Assembly (NCBI GenBank): GCA_034440635.1
Contig: JAOTON010000896.1
Location: forward strand, 1,038,501 to 1,102,500
Origin: Lepas anatifera
Taxonomy: Eukaryota > Arthropoda > Thecostraca > Lepadidae
Direction of reading: 5' to 3'
DNA: 64,000 bases
In this document: one piece after another, positions 1 to 13,100 of the stretch
Layout of the letters: every line of letters begins with the position of its first letter
Position numbering within the stretch: the first letter of the stretch is position 1
The notes under the pieces: model-generated
Databases searched by the model: none
Told to the model about the DNA's origin: nothing
What the model saw: only the letters and a program-made list of their open reading frames with translations
Position numbers and translations under genes: made by a program

Positions 1-1911
1 GCTTTTATGATAGAAAAATAGCAAATATGGGTGGACTGTTCATCACCTCAGTCATTAGGTTCTCCACCGGCAAAAAGTGAGGAGGTCATTCAATCTTCAA
101 CCTGTTGCTCCCTATTTCGAAGTATGCCTTACTTTTTGAGTGACCTACATTTTTTGCATCCGAACAATAGTTTTCTAAAAGAAAGTGTGAGCCAAAGTGG
201 GCCCCATTAAGTCGGACAATTTCTCAGATTTGTTTTACAACTAATTATTATTAATTAGAAATATATTTTCCCAACACATTAAACCCATGGGGCCCAACCC
301 CCACCTCTCCCTCACTCTCATTTATGTATCCACTGCCAGTTACGAGGTATATAAGGAGTCGGGGCTTAGTAGAATATATATGTGAGCTAAGAAATAGTAC
401 CCATCATGAAGCACCTTTTTTCATAAACAGGGAGTCCTGGGATAAATGAAATATGATGCTCTGAGTTTTTTACATGCTCTTGGCGCCTGATAGGTCGGTT
501 AAAATTTCATGCATGTGTCATATTTTATTTAAGTGAAACGATATTTCCAAGTTAACTTCAACTAAAATAGGTATGCATTCTAAATTCCACAGAGACTAGG
601 CACTTGGTCGCGAAAAACTGCACACAGATTACAGATTTATTTAAAAATTTGGGAAATCAAGAGGCCTCCCAAGCAGTAAAGCTTATACAATGACCGTTCC
701 TATACATCCGAAATGTTTACGAAGCCCTTAAAATGCTGACAGCCCAGCTCTACAGAAAAGTTCAGCTGTAAAACCTCTGGTTCCAATAGAAAAAAACCTC
801 GACCTTCGATAAAATTAACGTTTGATAAAGAACTGCCGTAAGGCGAAGGTCAAACGCAAATAACTACAAAAGCATCAAAGGCAGCTGGGGACTATCATTT
901 TGAAGTCACATGTGGATATGCCTTTGGCAGCACCCAATCCACTTCTCTTACTATTCATCTAACGTCACCGAACCATCGCAGATAATACTCTCGCAATTTC
1001 ACACAATAGTGATTTTTCACGGCACCAATTCCATAAGAGTGCTTTAGATTCGGCTTCAGTGGGTCCGAGCACAATGCAGTTTGTATTCTTTGACCTGTAT
1101 CTTTATGTGATTGTCGATATTTATAAATTTCGACAAACTTTTCACTCCATGCTGTCACTTTTGATTAAGTTCTTAGATATGTACTTTGTTATATTAAATG
1201 TGTATAATAGAAATTTAATTACAGACAACCAGTCGACGGCCATTTCAAGCAGAAAAAGGTTTCAATGGAACTTTACGGAGAATGCATAACATCTTCAACC
1301 GGGCTCCAGCTAGATTTTTATCATTGAGATGTTTATCAACTGTAAAAAACCACACATGCACACACACTCACATCTATGGCCTTATTTCACCATCTTCAAA
1401 ACCTAGAAACACAACCGTCTTATTATAGGGTGAAGAAAAATCCCTGAACGGCGTGCCCATATTGAAATGAATATTTTTGTGGACGGTAGCCCGCTAAATC
1501 AGCATCAAATCTCAGGCGCATGCCCAGTGCACGACCAGTGTGTTTGAAGTGTAAATGCTACTCGGCATTCAGAGAAACGGGCTCACACCGAAATTATGCC
1601 CTTTAATTAGTTCTGACGCCCAGGGAAAGTTTCGAAGCCTTTCTCACAAGTCTTACCTAGGCTTTTTTAAACTCCGATGAATTTTCGAGCTTTTATGCAG
1701 TACAAAGTCAAACTTGGGTACCAAGCCTGGGAAATCGTGACACTCTAGGCAGACATAATTTAAAAAAGCTAATTTTGTTTGAATGTTGTAAATGGAATGA
1801 ATGTTATTGTAAATGGAAAAGAGCATCATTTAAGATGTAAAAGCAGCTTCCATGATATCGCTGTAAAAATTCCAGGATCAAACTTCTTAACGGGCCAGAT
1901 GGGTTAGTGGC
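1..1911. other. no gene seen, AT-rich intergenic or intronic sequence
   Basis: Probably PCM1-like intron. Six-frame stops are dense and I see no exon with matching splice signals. There is a short CA-rich stretch at about 1350. Confidence 0.5.
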
Positions 1912-1915
1912 TTAA

Positions 1916-2935
1916 CCCTCGCCGCACCGGGGGTCCGGCGCCACTTTGTCCCACCGGGGCCATCAATGGCCCCCTCTAACTCCGAAAATATGGGCGTTAG
2001 CGCAAATCTGCCAAGTGCATTAGAAAGCTCTTGTGAATTCAGTAAGAAATTACTTTGCATGTTTAAGCGCTCAGGTCAATGGTTTGACCTCCAGAGGTCA
2101 AATTAGGTCACGATAGGCTATTTTCACTCAAATATGCAATGCTTAAGATAACTGGGCATAACTCTTCTGCCATTAGAGCTTTTGAGATCTGGTAAACTAC
2201 ATTGGATAGAAAAATTCCGTACCTTTCTCCGTTATGTTGAACGTAATGACCTTCCGCCAGTGGTTTGACCTCCAGAGGTCACCTCGTGACCTCATATGAC
2301 CTGAGATCGTCAAATATCAGAAAGTGACCTTGTTGTATATCAAATGAAAGCTAGTGATAAGACATACACGATGGTGTTTGTTTCAACGCTCTAGCTTAAT
2401 TAGGTCAAAAGTTCTTGCCAAAATACTGTTTTTGGCCCCTAGTGACCTTGGATGACCTTGGAGAGGTCAAAGGGAAAATATGACACCTGGGATCCGTAAA
2501 AGGGTGTCGAAAAACGCTTTTCTGAGCAAGCCGAGCATTTTCAATCTTTTTCTGGCTTTTAGATCATAAGACAGCTTTTCCATGTTTTTTTAATTGGAGA
2601 GGCCACATCATGACCTGACCTTAGGTCACGAAATCGAAAAATTCTGGATATAAATATTGTAGACCTTGGCGGGGCCATAAACTGTAGGAAGTTTCAAATC
2701 GATCGACTGAGAAACGTAGCTCTTATAGAGCTCTGAAATTGAAGTGAGGTGACCTTGGTTGACCTCGCCTGGTGACTTGATCTTGGGTGACCCGGGGTAA
2801 AGAATTTCAGGGATGATGTAAAAACGGTGGGTAAGAGGTAGAGCCCCTAACCGCGGTCCTCCGTTTCGCCGTCTTTCTGCTATCCCGAAAAAAATCCTTA
2901 GGGTTGGCCATCGATGGGCCCCGGTGGGGCGAGGG
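1916..2935 (+). mobile_element. TTAA-family 1 MITE, copy 1 (piggyBac-like ends)
   Basis: It starts CCCTCGCCGCACCGG and ends in the inverse GGTGGGGCGAGGG. TTAA lies immediately outside at 1912-1915 and 2936-2939. TTAA duplication and CCC ends are typical of piggyBac-like elements, and no transposase frame is present. The 1020-bp interior is packed with TGACCT/AGGTCA. Confidence 0.82.
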
Positions 2936-3089
2936 TTAATTGCCTGCCTTCAGCTCGAGACAGCATGGATTAACATGGGTTCCATCCCCTCGGTAGGAAA
3001 ACGCCTTCCGTGTCACATATGGCACGGTGGAGAGAATCCTTAAATACCTGAGCCAATTTTCCTTATAATTAGGCAGGTGTGCCTCTTGG

Positions 3090-3432
3090 GAATTTTTTAA
3101 ATAAATTTTGTCCAACCTGTTGTAAGTTCGGTTATTGGGGTCGGAGCCTCACTAAAGTCATCAATGTACTTGTCACGGAGCCCCCGACCCCACCATCCGA
3201 ACGAGTAACTCCCACGATGAAGGGTCAATTTGGTGCCAAAGTTTAACGTCCCACAAAGCACAACGCCCCGCTCAGCTCACCCTTTCACCAGTCAGTTGCC
3301 AGCCGACCTACGTCGGGTAAACATAGAGCGCCGGAGCGTCTCAGGGGATCCGATTCCAAGTCTGGATATGCATGTTCCTGAGCAGCGGGCCGGAACGCAG
3401 ACGCTCTACTAACCTAGCTACCGGGGCGGCCT
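3090..3432 (-). mobile_element. tRNA-derived SINE
   Basis: Read on the minus strand, the right edge has GGTAGCTAGGTTAGTAGAGC, close to the pol III A box, and about 60 bp later GGAATCGGATCC resembles a B box. A body of about 250 bp follows. Direct repeats were not identified. Confidence 0.5.
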
Positions 3433-3977
3433 GATAGAAACATGAAATAAATTTAAAGCATTCTTATCATGAGCTTACAATCAAAGATTGATAGCTTTTG
3501 CATTGCCTAACCGAGCAGCATGATGATGAATTGAAGAGATGTGATACAGCCTGCATCCTCGAATGCTGCATGCTAAATGAAGAAAATTCGCCGCGATTAT
3601 TTATTCTGGAACAGTCTTACATCAGAATCTTCGTTTCATAATACGTGAAAGCACAAATGAATTGGTCATAGTGTTAGCTGTTATTCCGAATAATTCAAAT
3701 TCAAGTTAACTTACAGTTGTGATCTGCCGGACTAGCCTGCTACCAATTGCTAACCCAAAAAAGGTTATCAAAAAGCCAGCTTATTTACTTGGAATATGTA
3801 ACCCAGACAAACCCTGCCAGACAATTGCTACTTATTCTCTGAAGAAACACACGAGCATGATGTTGAGTGCGCCATCAAAGACCAGTGGACAAAACTGCAG
3901 CTCGACATGAGCCCCCAGCGACTCCGTCTACCTACCGCAGCCGCACACCGACACCACCCGACGTGACCTCGACTGAC

Positions 3978-4177
3978 CTTGCTCTGGCGGCGGCGGCTCC
4001 TCGCTGTCGGCCTGCCGCTGCAGCTGGGCCAGCTGATCCGCCATGCTGTCCAGTTCCTGCCGCTTCTGCTTCAGCGCCTGCAGCCGCTGCTGCAGCTGCT
4101 GCGCCACCGCCGGCTCCAGCTGCTCGGACGGCAGCTGCTGAAGAGCCATCACCCGATCGTTCAGCAGCTGCAGGGCA
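3978..4177 (-). CDS. PCM1: PCM1-like exon, Gln-rich coiled coil
   Basis: Acceptor GGTTGCAG ends at 4178, giving phase 2, which matches the exon at 8470. The donor GTCAGT begins at 3977 and leaves phase 1. The 66 codons encode LLNDRVMALQQLPSEQ, a Gln/Leu heptad region ending QALKQKRQELDSMADQLAQL, then an acidic Pro-rich tail (EEPPPPEQ). A second acceptor 10 bp inside is out of phase with the preceding exon. Confidence 0.75.
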
Positions 4178-7100
4178 CTGCAACCTCCGGGGCGGCCACG
4201 CGTCAGGTCAGCAGCGACAGAGACGCCTCTCCGGCAGTGGTGCTCCACAACCAACAGCCACTTCTCGATCCAGCCAAGTCCACATCCCAAGCATTTCCGG
4301 CAGATCCAGGCCAATCCGCCTGCATGCCGTGATTAGGTGTCCAAATCCCATAAAAAAACGAGAAAATGCAGCTTAATCACCAATAAGTGATATCAAATGT
4401 ATATTGAAATTCAAAGCCAGCTGAAATTTCTGACAAATTCGATCAAATCCAACTAGCAAACGGTTTGAGTGTCCATTTTTATATCCGATCGATTATAATC
4501 TTCCATGAGGCAGTCGACCCTGATAAACATGACAATGGCTGGCTGCCGACATTGCTCACTGTGGCATTTGTTGGTGGCAGCCAACACTGCTGCACCATGG
4601 CACTTGCTGACAGCCGACACTGTTCACCATAACACTGGCTGGCAACTGATACAGCTCACCATGCCACTGGCTGGTGGTAGCTTATACTGCTCATTGTGGC
4701 ACTGGCTGGCAGCCGACACTGTTCACCGTGGCACTGGCTCGCAGCCGACACTGTTCACCATAACACTGGCTCGCAGCCGACACTGTTCACCGTGGCACTG
4801 GCTCGCAGCCGACACTGTTCACCGTGGCACTGGCTCGCAGCCGACACTGTTCACCATAACACTGGCTCGCAGCCGACACTGTTCACCATAACACTGGCTC
4901 GCAGCCGACACTGTTCACCATAGCACTGGCTCGCAGCCGACACTGTTCACCATAACACTGGCTCGCAGCCGACACTGTTCACCATAACACTGGCTGGCAG
5001 CCGACATTGTTCACCGTGACACTGGCTCGCAGCCGACACCGTTCACCATAACACTGGCTCGCAGCCGACACTGTTCACCATAACACTGGCTCGCAGCCGA
5101 CACTGTTCACCATAACACTGGCTCGCAGCCGACACTGTTCACCATAACACTGGCTCGCAGCCGACACTGCTCACCATAACACTGGCTCGCAGCCGACACT
5201 GTTCACCATAACACTGGCTCGCAGCCGACACTGTTCACCATAACACTGGCTCGCAGCCGACACTGTTCACCATAACACTGGCTCGCAGCCGACACTGTTC
5301 ACCATAACACTGGCTCGCAGCCGACACTGTTCACCATAACACTGGCTCGCAGCCGACACTGTTCACCATAACACTGGCTCGCAGCCGACACTGTTCACCA
5401 TAACACTGGCTCGCAGCCGACACTGTTCACCATAACACTGGCTCGCAGCCGACACTGTTCACCATAACACTGGCTGGCAGCCGACATTGTTCACCGTGAC
5501 ACTGGCTCGCAGCCGACACTGTTCACCGTGGCACTGGCTCGCAGCCGACACTGTTCACCGTGGCACTGGCTCGCAGCCGACACTGTTCACCGTGGCACTG
5601 GCTCGCAGCCGACACTGTTCACCGTGGCACTGGCTGGCAGCCGACACTGCTCACCATAACACTGGCTGGCAGCCGACACTGCTCACCGTGGCACTGTTTA
5701 GTAGCTTACATTGCTCACCGTGACACTGGCTGGTGGAAGTCTACATTTATAACCATGGCACTGGTTGACTGCCGACTCTGCTCACCCTGGCATTGGCTGG
5801 TAGCCGACACTGCTCACGGCGGCATTGGCTGGTAGCCGACACTGCTCAGCGTGACAAAAGCCGGTGTTCAAGTCTCGGCATGGAGCAGCTATATTTAGAA
5901 ACATAAGCGACCATAAGTGGATCCAGGATTTCCGATGGGGGGAACATTCAGGCCAGTGGGCATCACTTTTTCACGGTGCAAACTATCTGGGTGATGTCAG
6001 AGCATACTGCCGGGGCGACGATGTTCGCATCCTTGTAGCGGAGGACGGAAAATGTGGAACGGCGTTGCAGAATTTCAACAATGTTTTATGGGGCACTTGG
6101 ACCATTTCATGGGTGTCGAGGTTCCATGGAAAGGAATTGTCCCGCGCCCCTCTACCTTGCTTATGTAAATGGAATATTTGAGGACACTGCAGCAAGATGA
6201 GCGGTAATTTTCAGCGCCAGTGTTCAACACCATCAGCGGACGCACTAATATTCTGCTAGTGAGCTCAGATTGTCGGTGATATGCGCATTTTTATGGCTGA
6301 TGGATGTTCTGCTCGAGGATAAAAAAATGTGTGCAAGAACTGAATATGATCTTGTCTGCTAACATTTTGTTTGTATTCTATTCGAGTGAGTGGTAGACCT
6401 TTCGCAAAAGAATAAGATAATATGAAGCTCCAGGGCATGTTTCAAGGAATTGGTACTAGTGGGCATTCGGCTGAAAAGGGCACGAATTCCTACCAAAAGG
6501 ATACTTCTAGAGCATCAAATGACTGGTGGCTGGTGGGCACTGGGCCGTTCAGAGCCGTTCAATGGTGTACAAACTATGGAGGACTGGTGGGCAAAATACT
6601 CACCACTTTGTAGCTTGAAATATGCCCTGGGAAGCTCTGTTGAGAGAGGAAAGTGCAGTGATGAGAGTTAAGTGCAGTGGTAAGATGTGAGTGCAGCGGT
6701 GGGAGAGGTCAATCCGGCGTTAAGATGTAAGTGCGGGTGTGAGAGGTAAGCGCGGTGGTGAATAGGTAAGGTCAGCGTTGAGAGTAAGTGCGGCGGTGAG
6801 AGGTAAGTGCAGCGGTGAGAGGTAAGTGCAGCGGTGAGAGTTAAGTGCAGTGGTAAGATGTGAGTGCAGCGGTGGGAGGTAAATCCGGCGTTAAGATGTA
6901 AGTGCGGGTGTGAGAGGTAAGCGCGGTGGTGAATAGGTAAGGTCAGCGTTGAGAGTAAGTGCGGCGGTGAGAGGTAAGTGCAGCGGTGAGAGGTAAGTGC
7001 AGCGGTGAGAGGTAAGTGCAGCGGTGAGAGTTAAGTGCAGTGGTAAGATAGAATTGCAGCGGTGGGAGGTAAATCCGGCGTTGAGATGTAAGTGTGGGGG

Positions 7101-10100
7101 TGAGAGGTAAGCGCGGTGGTGAATAGGTAAGGTCAGCGTTGAGAGTAAGTGCGGCGGTGAGAGGTAAGTGCAGCGGTGAGAGGTAAGTGCAGCGGTGAGA
7201 GTTAAGTGCAGTGGTAAGATAGAATTGCAGCGGTGGGAGGTAAATCCGGCGTTGAGATGTAAGTGCGGGGGTGAGAGGTAAGCGCAGCGGTGAATAGGTA
7301 AGTGCATCGGTGAGAGGTAAGTGTGGCGGTTAGAGGTAAGTGCAGCAGTGAGAGGTAAGTGCAGCGTTGAGAGCTAAGTCTGGCAATGATATGTAAGTGC
7401 AGCGGTGAGAGGTTGGTGCAGTAGTGAGAGGTAAGTTCGGCGGTGAGAGGTAAGTGCAGCGGTGATACTTAAGTGCAGCGGTTAGATTTAAGTGCAGTTG
7501 TTATGTGTAAGTGCAGCGTTGAGAGCTAAGTCTGGCAATGATATGTAAGTGCAGTGGTGAGAGGTTAGTGCAGTAGTGAGAGCTAAGTCCGGCAGTGAGA
7601 GGACCCGAGCACTTGACAGTCTGCTTCATCAAGAATCATTATATTTAATCAAAAGCAGGACCTTGTACCTAATAATATGTTGATATGAACCGCATGAATA
7701 TGAAATATAAATGTAAGAATATCGTGCATCCCATAGTGATTGCTGGGTTTTAACGACACACTAACTGCCAAGGTTATCTGGCATCGCCAACCCCACCCTG
7801 TTGTTAGGGACTTTGGGGATAATTTTGTACTCATTCAGAGAGCTTTCCCGGTCTTGAATTCTGGTTTTGTGGGTCAGAGGCAGTTGCTCTTACGCTGAAC
7901 CATTCCTCGAGCATCAGAAATCAATGTATAACAAATATATTTGATCTTGCACACTACAACACTACTGCGCTCGTCTATCAGACATAAACACAGGGGGTGT
8001 GCACAAAAGTAGGCCATGTCGCTTACCCAATATCAAGTCACTCACATCTCACTTTTGTCCCTTTTTATCAACGTAAAAATCTTGCCTCCGACTTGGTACT
8101 TCTGCCATACTCCAGCGCATACTCCGCCACATACTCCGACCGCATATCCTGCCACTGAAGGTATATCGACAGACAATTTGCGGTTGTCTTCACCGACCCA
8201 TACCGGCAAGAGTAGTGTCACAAGTTTGTGCGTCAAATTGAAGGTCAGCCCACTCAGTACACGGCCCGAAAGGTTAGGTATACCTTTGAAGGTCACTGTG
8301 TGATCACGCGGTGTTAGGAGGATCAAGTTTTGCTCACAATGAAGGTGACTCTATCGCCCTGAGGATATGCTGCGCTGTAACGGGACGTCCATGTGTCACA
8401 GCTGAGTGCGTGTGTGTGAACATGGTGGCGGTACAGGTGTGCTAGCTGCTAGCTGCTGTTGCTGCTTACCTCCTGTCCGGCGCCGCCGTCGACTCCCAGT
8501 TGGTGGCGTCGGCCGCCGGATGTACTCCGGGCATGTCGTGCAACAACTCGTGTGCTTTCTCCTGCCCAAATCATGTACAGGGTCAGCCAGGCTTATGCAA
8601 TCAAAATTACGCTACCAATATATACCATGCTGTGGCACCAATTTCATTTATGAAAACTCTGAGTTGACAGCATTATATCATCTGCTCGAAATGTCCTTGC
8701 ATTATATTGCATTCAATGGCCAGCTGATTGGTTTAAGCTTATTGCCGAGTCCGAATATCCAGTGGCGATTTGGACGTCCGGGCTGAATGAGGAATTATAG
8801 CCTGGCCTCAGGCTCAGCCGCTGGTAAGTTAGTCAGGCAGTGACCTTTGACGTGATCGCTTCATTCCAAGGTGGCATTCGGCGCACAGAATACATTTGTA
8901 GCTGGCGGCGGAGCCGAGCCGTGCATTTTCCATTGAGACAAGGGACTATGTCTTGCTTGCTCTTTGAGAGCCAAATACTGCGCGTGTTTTGGGTCCTGGA
9001 GAAGCCTAAGTATTCCTTAATCCATGCCCCACTGTGGGTCCGGCGCCACCTTCGCCCCACCGGGGGAATCAACGCCCCCCTCTACCTCCGAAAATGGGGA
9101 GTTAGCGCAAATATTTAAAGTGAATTAGAAAACTTGCGTGCATTCGGTAAGTAATTACTTTGCATGTTTAAGCGCTCAGGTCAATGGTTTTGCCTCCAGA
9201 GGTGAAGTTAGGTCACGATATGCTATTTTCACTAAAATGTGGAATGACTAAGAAAACTGGGCATAACTCTTATGCCTATTAGAGATATCGAGATTTGGTA
9301 AAGTAAACTTGATAGCAAAATGTCAGAAAGTTTTCACTATGTGAAACGTAATGTCCACCCGCCAGTGGTTTGACCTCCAAAGGTCACCTCGTGACCTAAT
9401 ATAACCTGAGGTCACGAAAGGTCAGAAAGTGACTTTGCCGTAAATCAAATGAAAGCCAGTGACAATACATACACGATTATCTTTAATCCAGCGCTCTAGC
9501 TTAATTAGGTCAAATTCTTCTTGTCAAAATACTGTTTTTGACCCCCTGGTGACCTTGGATGACGACCTCAGAGAGATCAAACGGAAAATATGGCCCTGGG
9601 ATCCATGAAGGGTGTCCAAAAACGCTTTTCTGAACAAACTGAGCACTTGCAATCGTTTTTGTGAGTTTTGGAGCATAAAACGGCTTTTCTCCATGTTTTA
9701 TCAAGGGGAGAGGTCACCTCGTGACCTGAACTCAGGTCACGAAATCGGAAAATCCCGGACACACACCTTTTAGACCCTGGAGGGGTCATGACGTGTAGGA
9801 AGTTTCAAATCGATCGACTAAGAAATGTAGCTATTATAGAGCTCCAAAGTTGAAGTGAGGTGACCTTGGTTGACCTCACCTGGTGACCTGACCTTGGGTG
9901 ACCCGGGGTGAAAAATTCAGAAATTGTGAGAAAATGATGGGGTGAGAGATAGAGCTTTCAACCGCGGTGCTGCGTTTCGTCGTTTTTCTGTTTTCCCGAA
10001 AAAACCTTATGGGGGCCATCGATGCCACTGGTGGGGCGAGGGTTAATGCAGCATTCCGGTACTCCCAACTAGAGCAAGACACGGATGGATGGATGGGTAT

Positions 10101-13100
10101 ATGCATGAATAACCGGCTCAACCTGATCCAGGTATAAAATTACATTGACCAAGGAACTCGTGTAATTCTTTTTCTTTGATATGTATGTACTATAACTCAA
10201 TCCATTTTCTGGATTTAGCCTTATTTTCCTGACATAGATCGGAATTGGGGGTAATTGAGGTGAGCAAGTGGATCGTCCAACATTTGTGAAAAGAACTTGC
10301 AATAGGACCAGTGGCGGATCCAGTGGGGGCAAAAAAGGCATTTGCCCCCCCAAACGGAAAAGCTCGGGGCAAAACTATGTTCCCTCCCCCAAAGCGATCG
10401 ACCTCCTGTTTTCCTCGACTCCTTTTTAGTTTAAAAGCAAGATTTTGGTGCTTCAACTCTCAACTTCAAACACAACCAGTTAAGTTCAGTGGAAATTTGG
10501 GGCCTTGGAGAGGGAAAAAGTATCTTGAGCCCATATTTTCACACGGTGACCTTTTTTTGCTTTTCGCCTCTCATACTCAAAATTCTACCGGGAAGTCATA
10601 TTGTAGCGCTGTTTTGCACTGCGTTATGTTTTTTTGTTTTGCTTTTCGACATTGGTTTGCCTCTCCCAGACCGACCGGCTAGATCCGCCACTGAATAGGA
10701 CCCTGATTGAATCTAAATTTTACTCCTCATGACATACCCGGCATACCCTAAAATGTCCCATACTGAGTAAACTTCTTGTCCAACTGACTTTCGCCTCCTC
10801 TTAAGCAAGTTAAAATATTGTATTACTGAAACAATGCCTTTGGGAAAACACAGCCTATGCCTCTCCCATTATCTTACTTTCTACGACCACTGCTGAGCAT
10901 TCAAGAGTACCAAACGCATAGCAGAATCTTGGTCACGTGATGCGTTGACGGCTGGCTTTATCACCAACCAGTGTGCCGTGTTTTGGGATCTGCGGCCGGC
11001 AGCAGGCTCGTATTTGAGGACCCTGCGACCCGCACCAGGCGCACTCGCATGCGTGCCGCCCAACACGGTAGGTGCCATATGGGGGGGGGGGGCGCTGCAG
11101 CTCATGACATGACACCAGCCGGCGTCATTAGCGCCGGATTCGCTGACACGCTGAACTCTGAGCCCTCTGGTTGCTGGACATGCCCTCAGGCGATTACTCA
11201 AACGCAGGCGACGGTGGGTACAATGTTGCGGATACTGATTCTGTTTTGACTACGATTTTGTGCTGCGCAGATGATATATACCAGTCGATCATGAGCCGAG
11301 TGTTGACAGTTATATTTCCTCTGCCCTCCAGACACCCCATTCCTTTTTGAGCATTCAATAATTTGGCGCCACTGGAAGGAACTATTTTGCTTTCGAAATC
11401 ATTCATGACGTAAAAAAATTAGTTCTGTGGTTTAATTTGTATTGCAAGGATCTCTGGTTGTTTTTGGTAGGTTTCAATGATCATAAGGGCTGCTCTTGGC
11501 AAAAAAGTAGGGGGGCAGCCAAACTTCAACCTGATGCTGACAAAAAATTTCCACATCAGGACCAAAAACTTCTCGAATTTGGGCTCCGCATTGCCTTCCA
11601 CAGCGGTTGGTTATAAGAATGTCCGGTTTTCTCCCATTTTGACTGAGATCAGGAAATGTTTTCCCCAAAATTGGGGGCAAGCCCCCTGCCCGCCTTTTTC
11701 CGACGCTTATGTCAATGACAGTAAGTGCTAAAATAATGTTCAGCTCTGAAAGGCATCCTTATATGACCATCCCGTAGTTGCGTTATGGGAGCTTAGTCCT
11801 TGGGTGGATCCAGAATTTCCAACTTGAGTGGGCGCTTTGGTCAGGGGATGAGCCTAAGGAAGGGTACTGATTTTGACAGATACGCCAATTCTTAACACCC
11901 GCACTGGAGAGGGGTCTGGGACTAACGCGCATTGAAGGAAGGAGGTCTGGTAGTCCCTCCCCCTGAGGTTTTGAAAAGTAGGAGGCTTAGAAACATTCTG
12001 TTTGGCAACTGGTTGGAAGCTATAGTTATTTCCATCATAGCCGATTTTCATTGACCTAGGTCAATATCTTTAAAGTCAAATGAGGTCATAAACGTCAACT
12101 CCTGGTAATGCTGGAGACCTATTGGGAAAAGTCGCAGTTATACGAGAAAAGAAGAGAGTATGCTAAAGGTTGACCGGGATCATACAGGGAAGGTCACAAA
12201 AATATTTCTTACATTTAAGGTCAGGGCATTCAAGGTCATTGACCTATGACGTCAAAATACGGTACACTAACTATAATGTAGACTATAGCTAGCACTGCAG
12301 AAACTTTTGGGCAGGAAATGAGGATTGACCCTTACCCATGACTCTTGACCTTGATCTTTGACCTTGACCCTTACATTAAGTTACCTTAGCTATGATGTCA
12401 TAGCATAATATACGTCGGACTGGGTAACGCCCAATGACCGAAACCACCGGGCCGATGACTTTGAAATTGTCTGTATGACATTGACCTGTGACCTGTGAAC
12501 TTGCCTTTCAACTTAATGTGAGGTGATATTGACATATCGTTCAGTTTACATGGTGTTATGGCATCCCCACTCTGTTTCTAATTCTAGCAAAATGGTCCGA
12601 CTGCGCAATTGTTGAGATCTCTAAATGCATGTCTGACTCTGAAAGCCCATAAGTCGGAACAATTTTTAATCCGTTTCCAGAATGCCTTCACGAATCGATG
12701 CGCCGTTGAAGTTTCTCAAATGCGACCAATCATCATGTTTTTGGCTACGAGCGGTTATCAGGCCATCTCGAAAAAAGGTGAGAGGCTTCTGAGCCCCCTC
12801 CCTTTCTGTGCGTGTGTTGAGGTGCGACTATCAGAGGCGTCATATTGCATTCTGTGCGTGCCAAATACACGCATCCTGGGAGAGGTGCGTCGGGCTTTGG
12901 TATGGGGACATCGGTTGGGTTGATGGGGGGGGCACCTGCCCCCTTGCCACCCTGCCGCAAAGTTCACATACATTAGCATTTGTGAGGCCATTAGGCAGCT
13001 AGAGCATTTTACCCTGAATGTAGAGGTGTGAGTTTCGGGCAATTTTGCAGGCTCGGGCCCGGGCCCGGTCTGCTGCTGATTTTAGAAGCCCGTCACAAGC

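Noticed and set aside
3867..4376. Plus-strand ORF of 169 codons, Ala/Pro-rich
   Set aside because: It is the shadow of the minus-strand PCM1-like exon 4177-3978.
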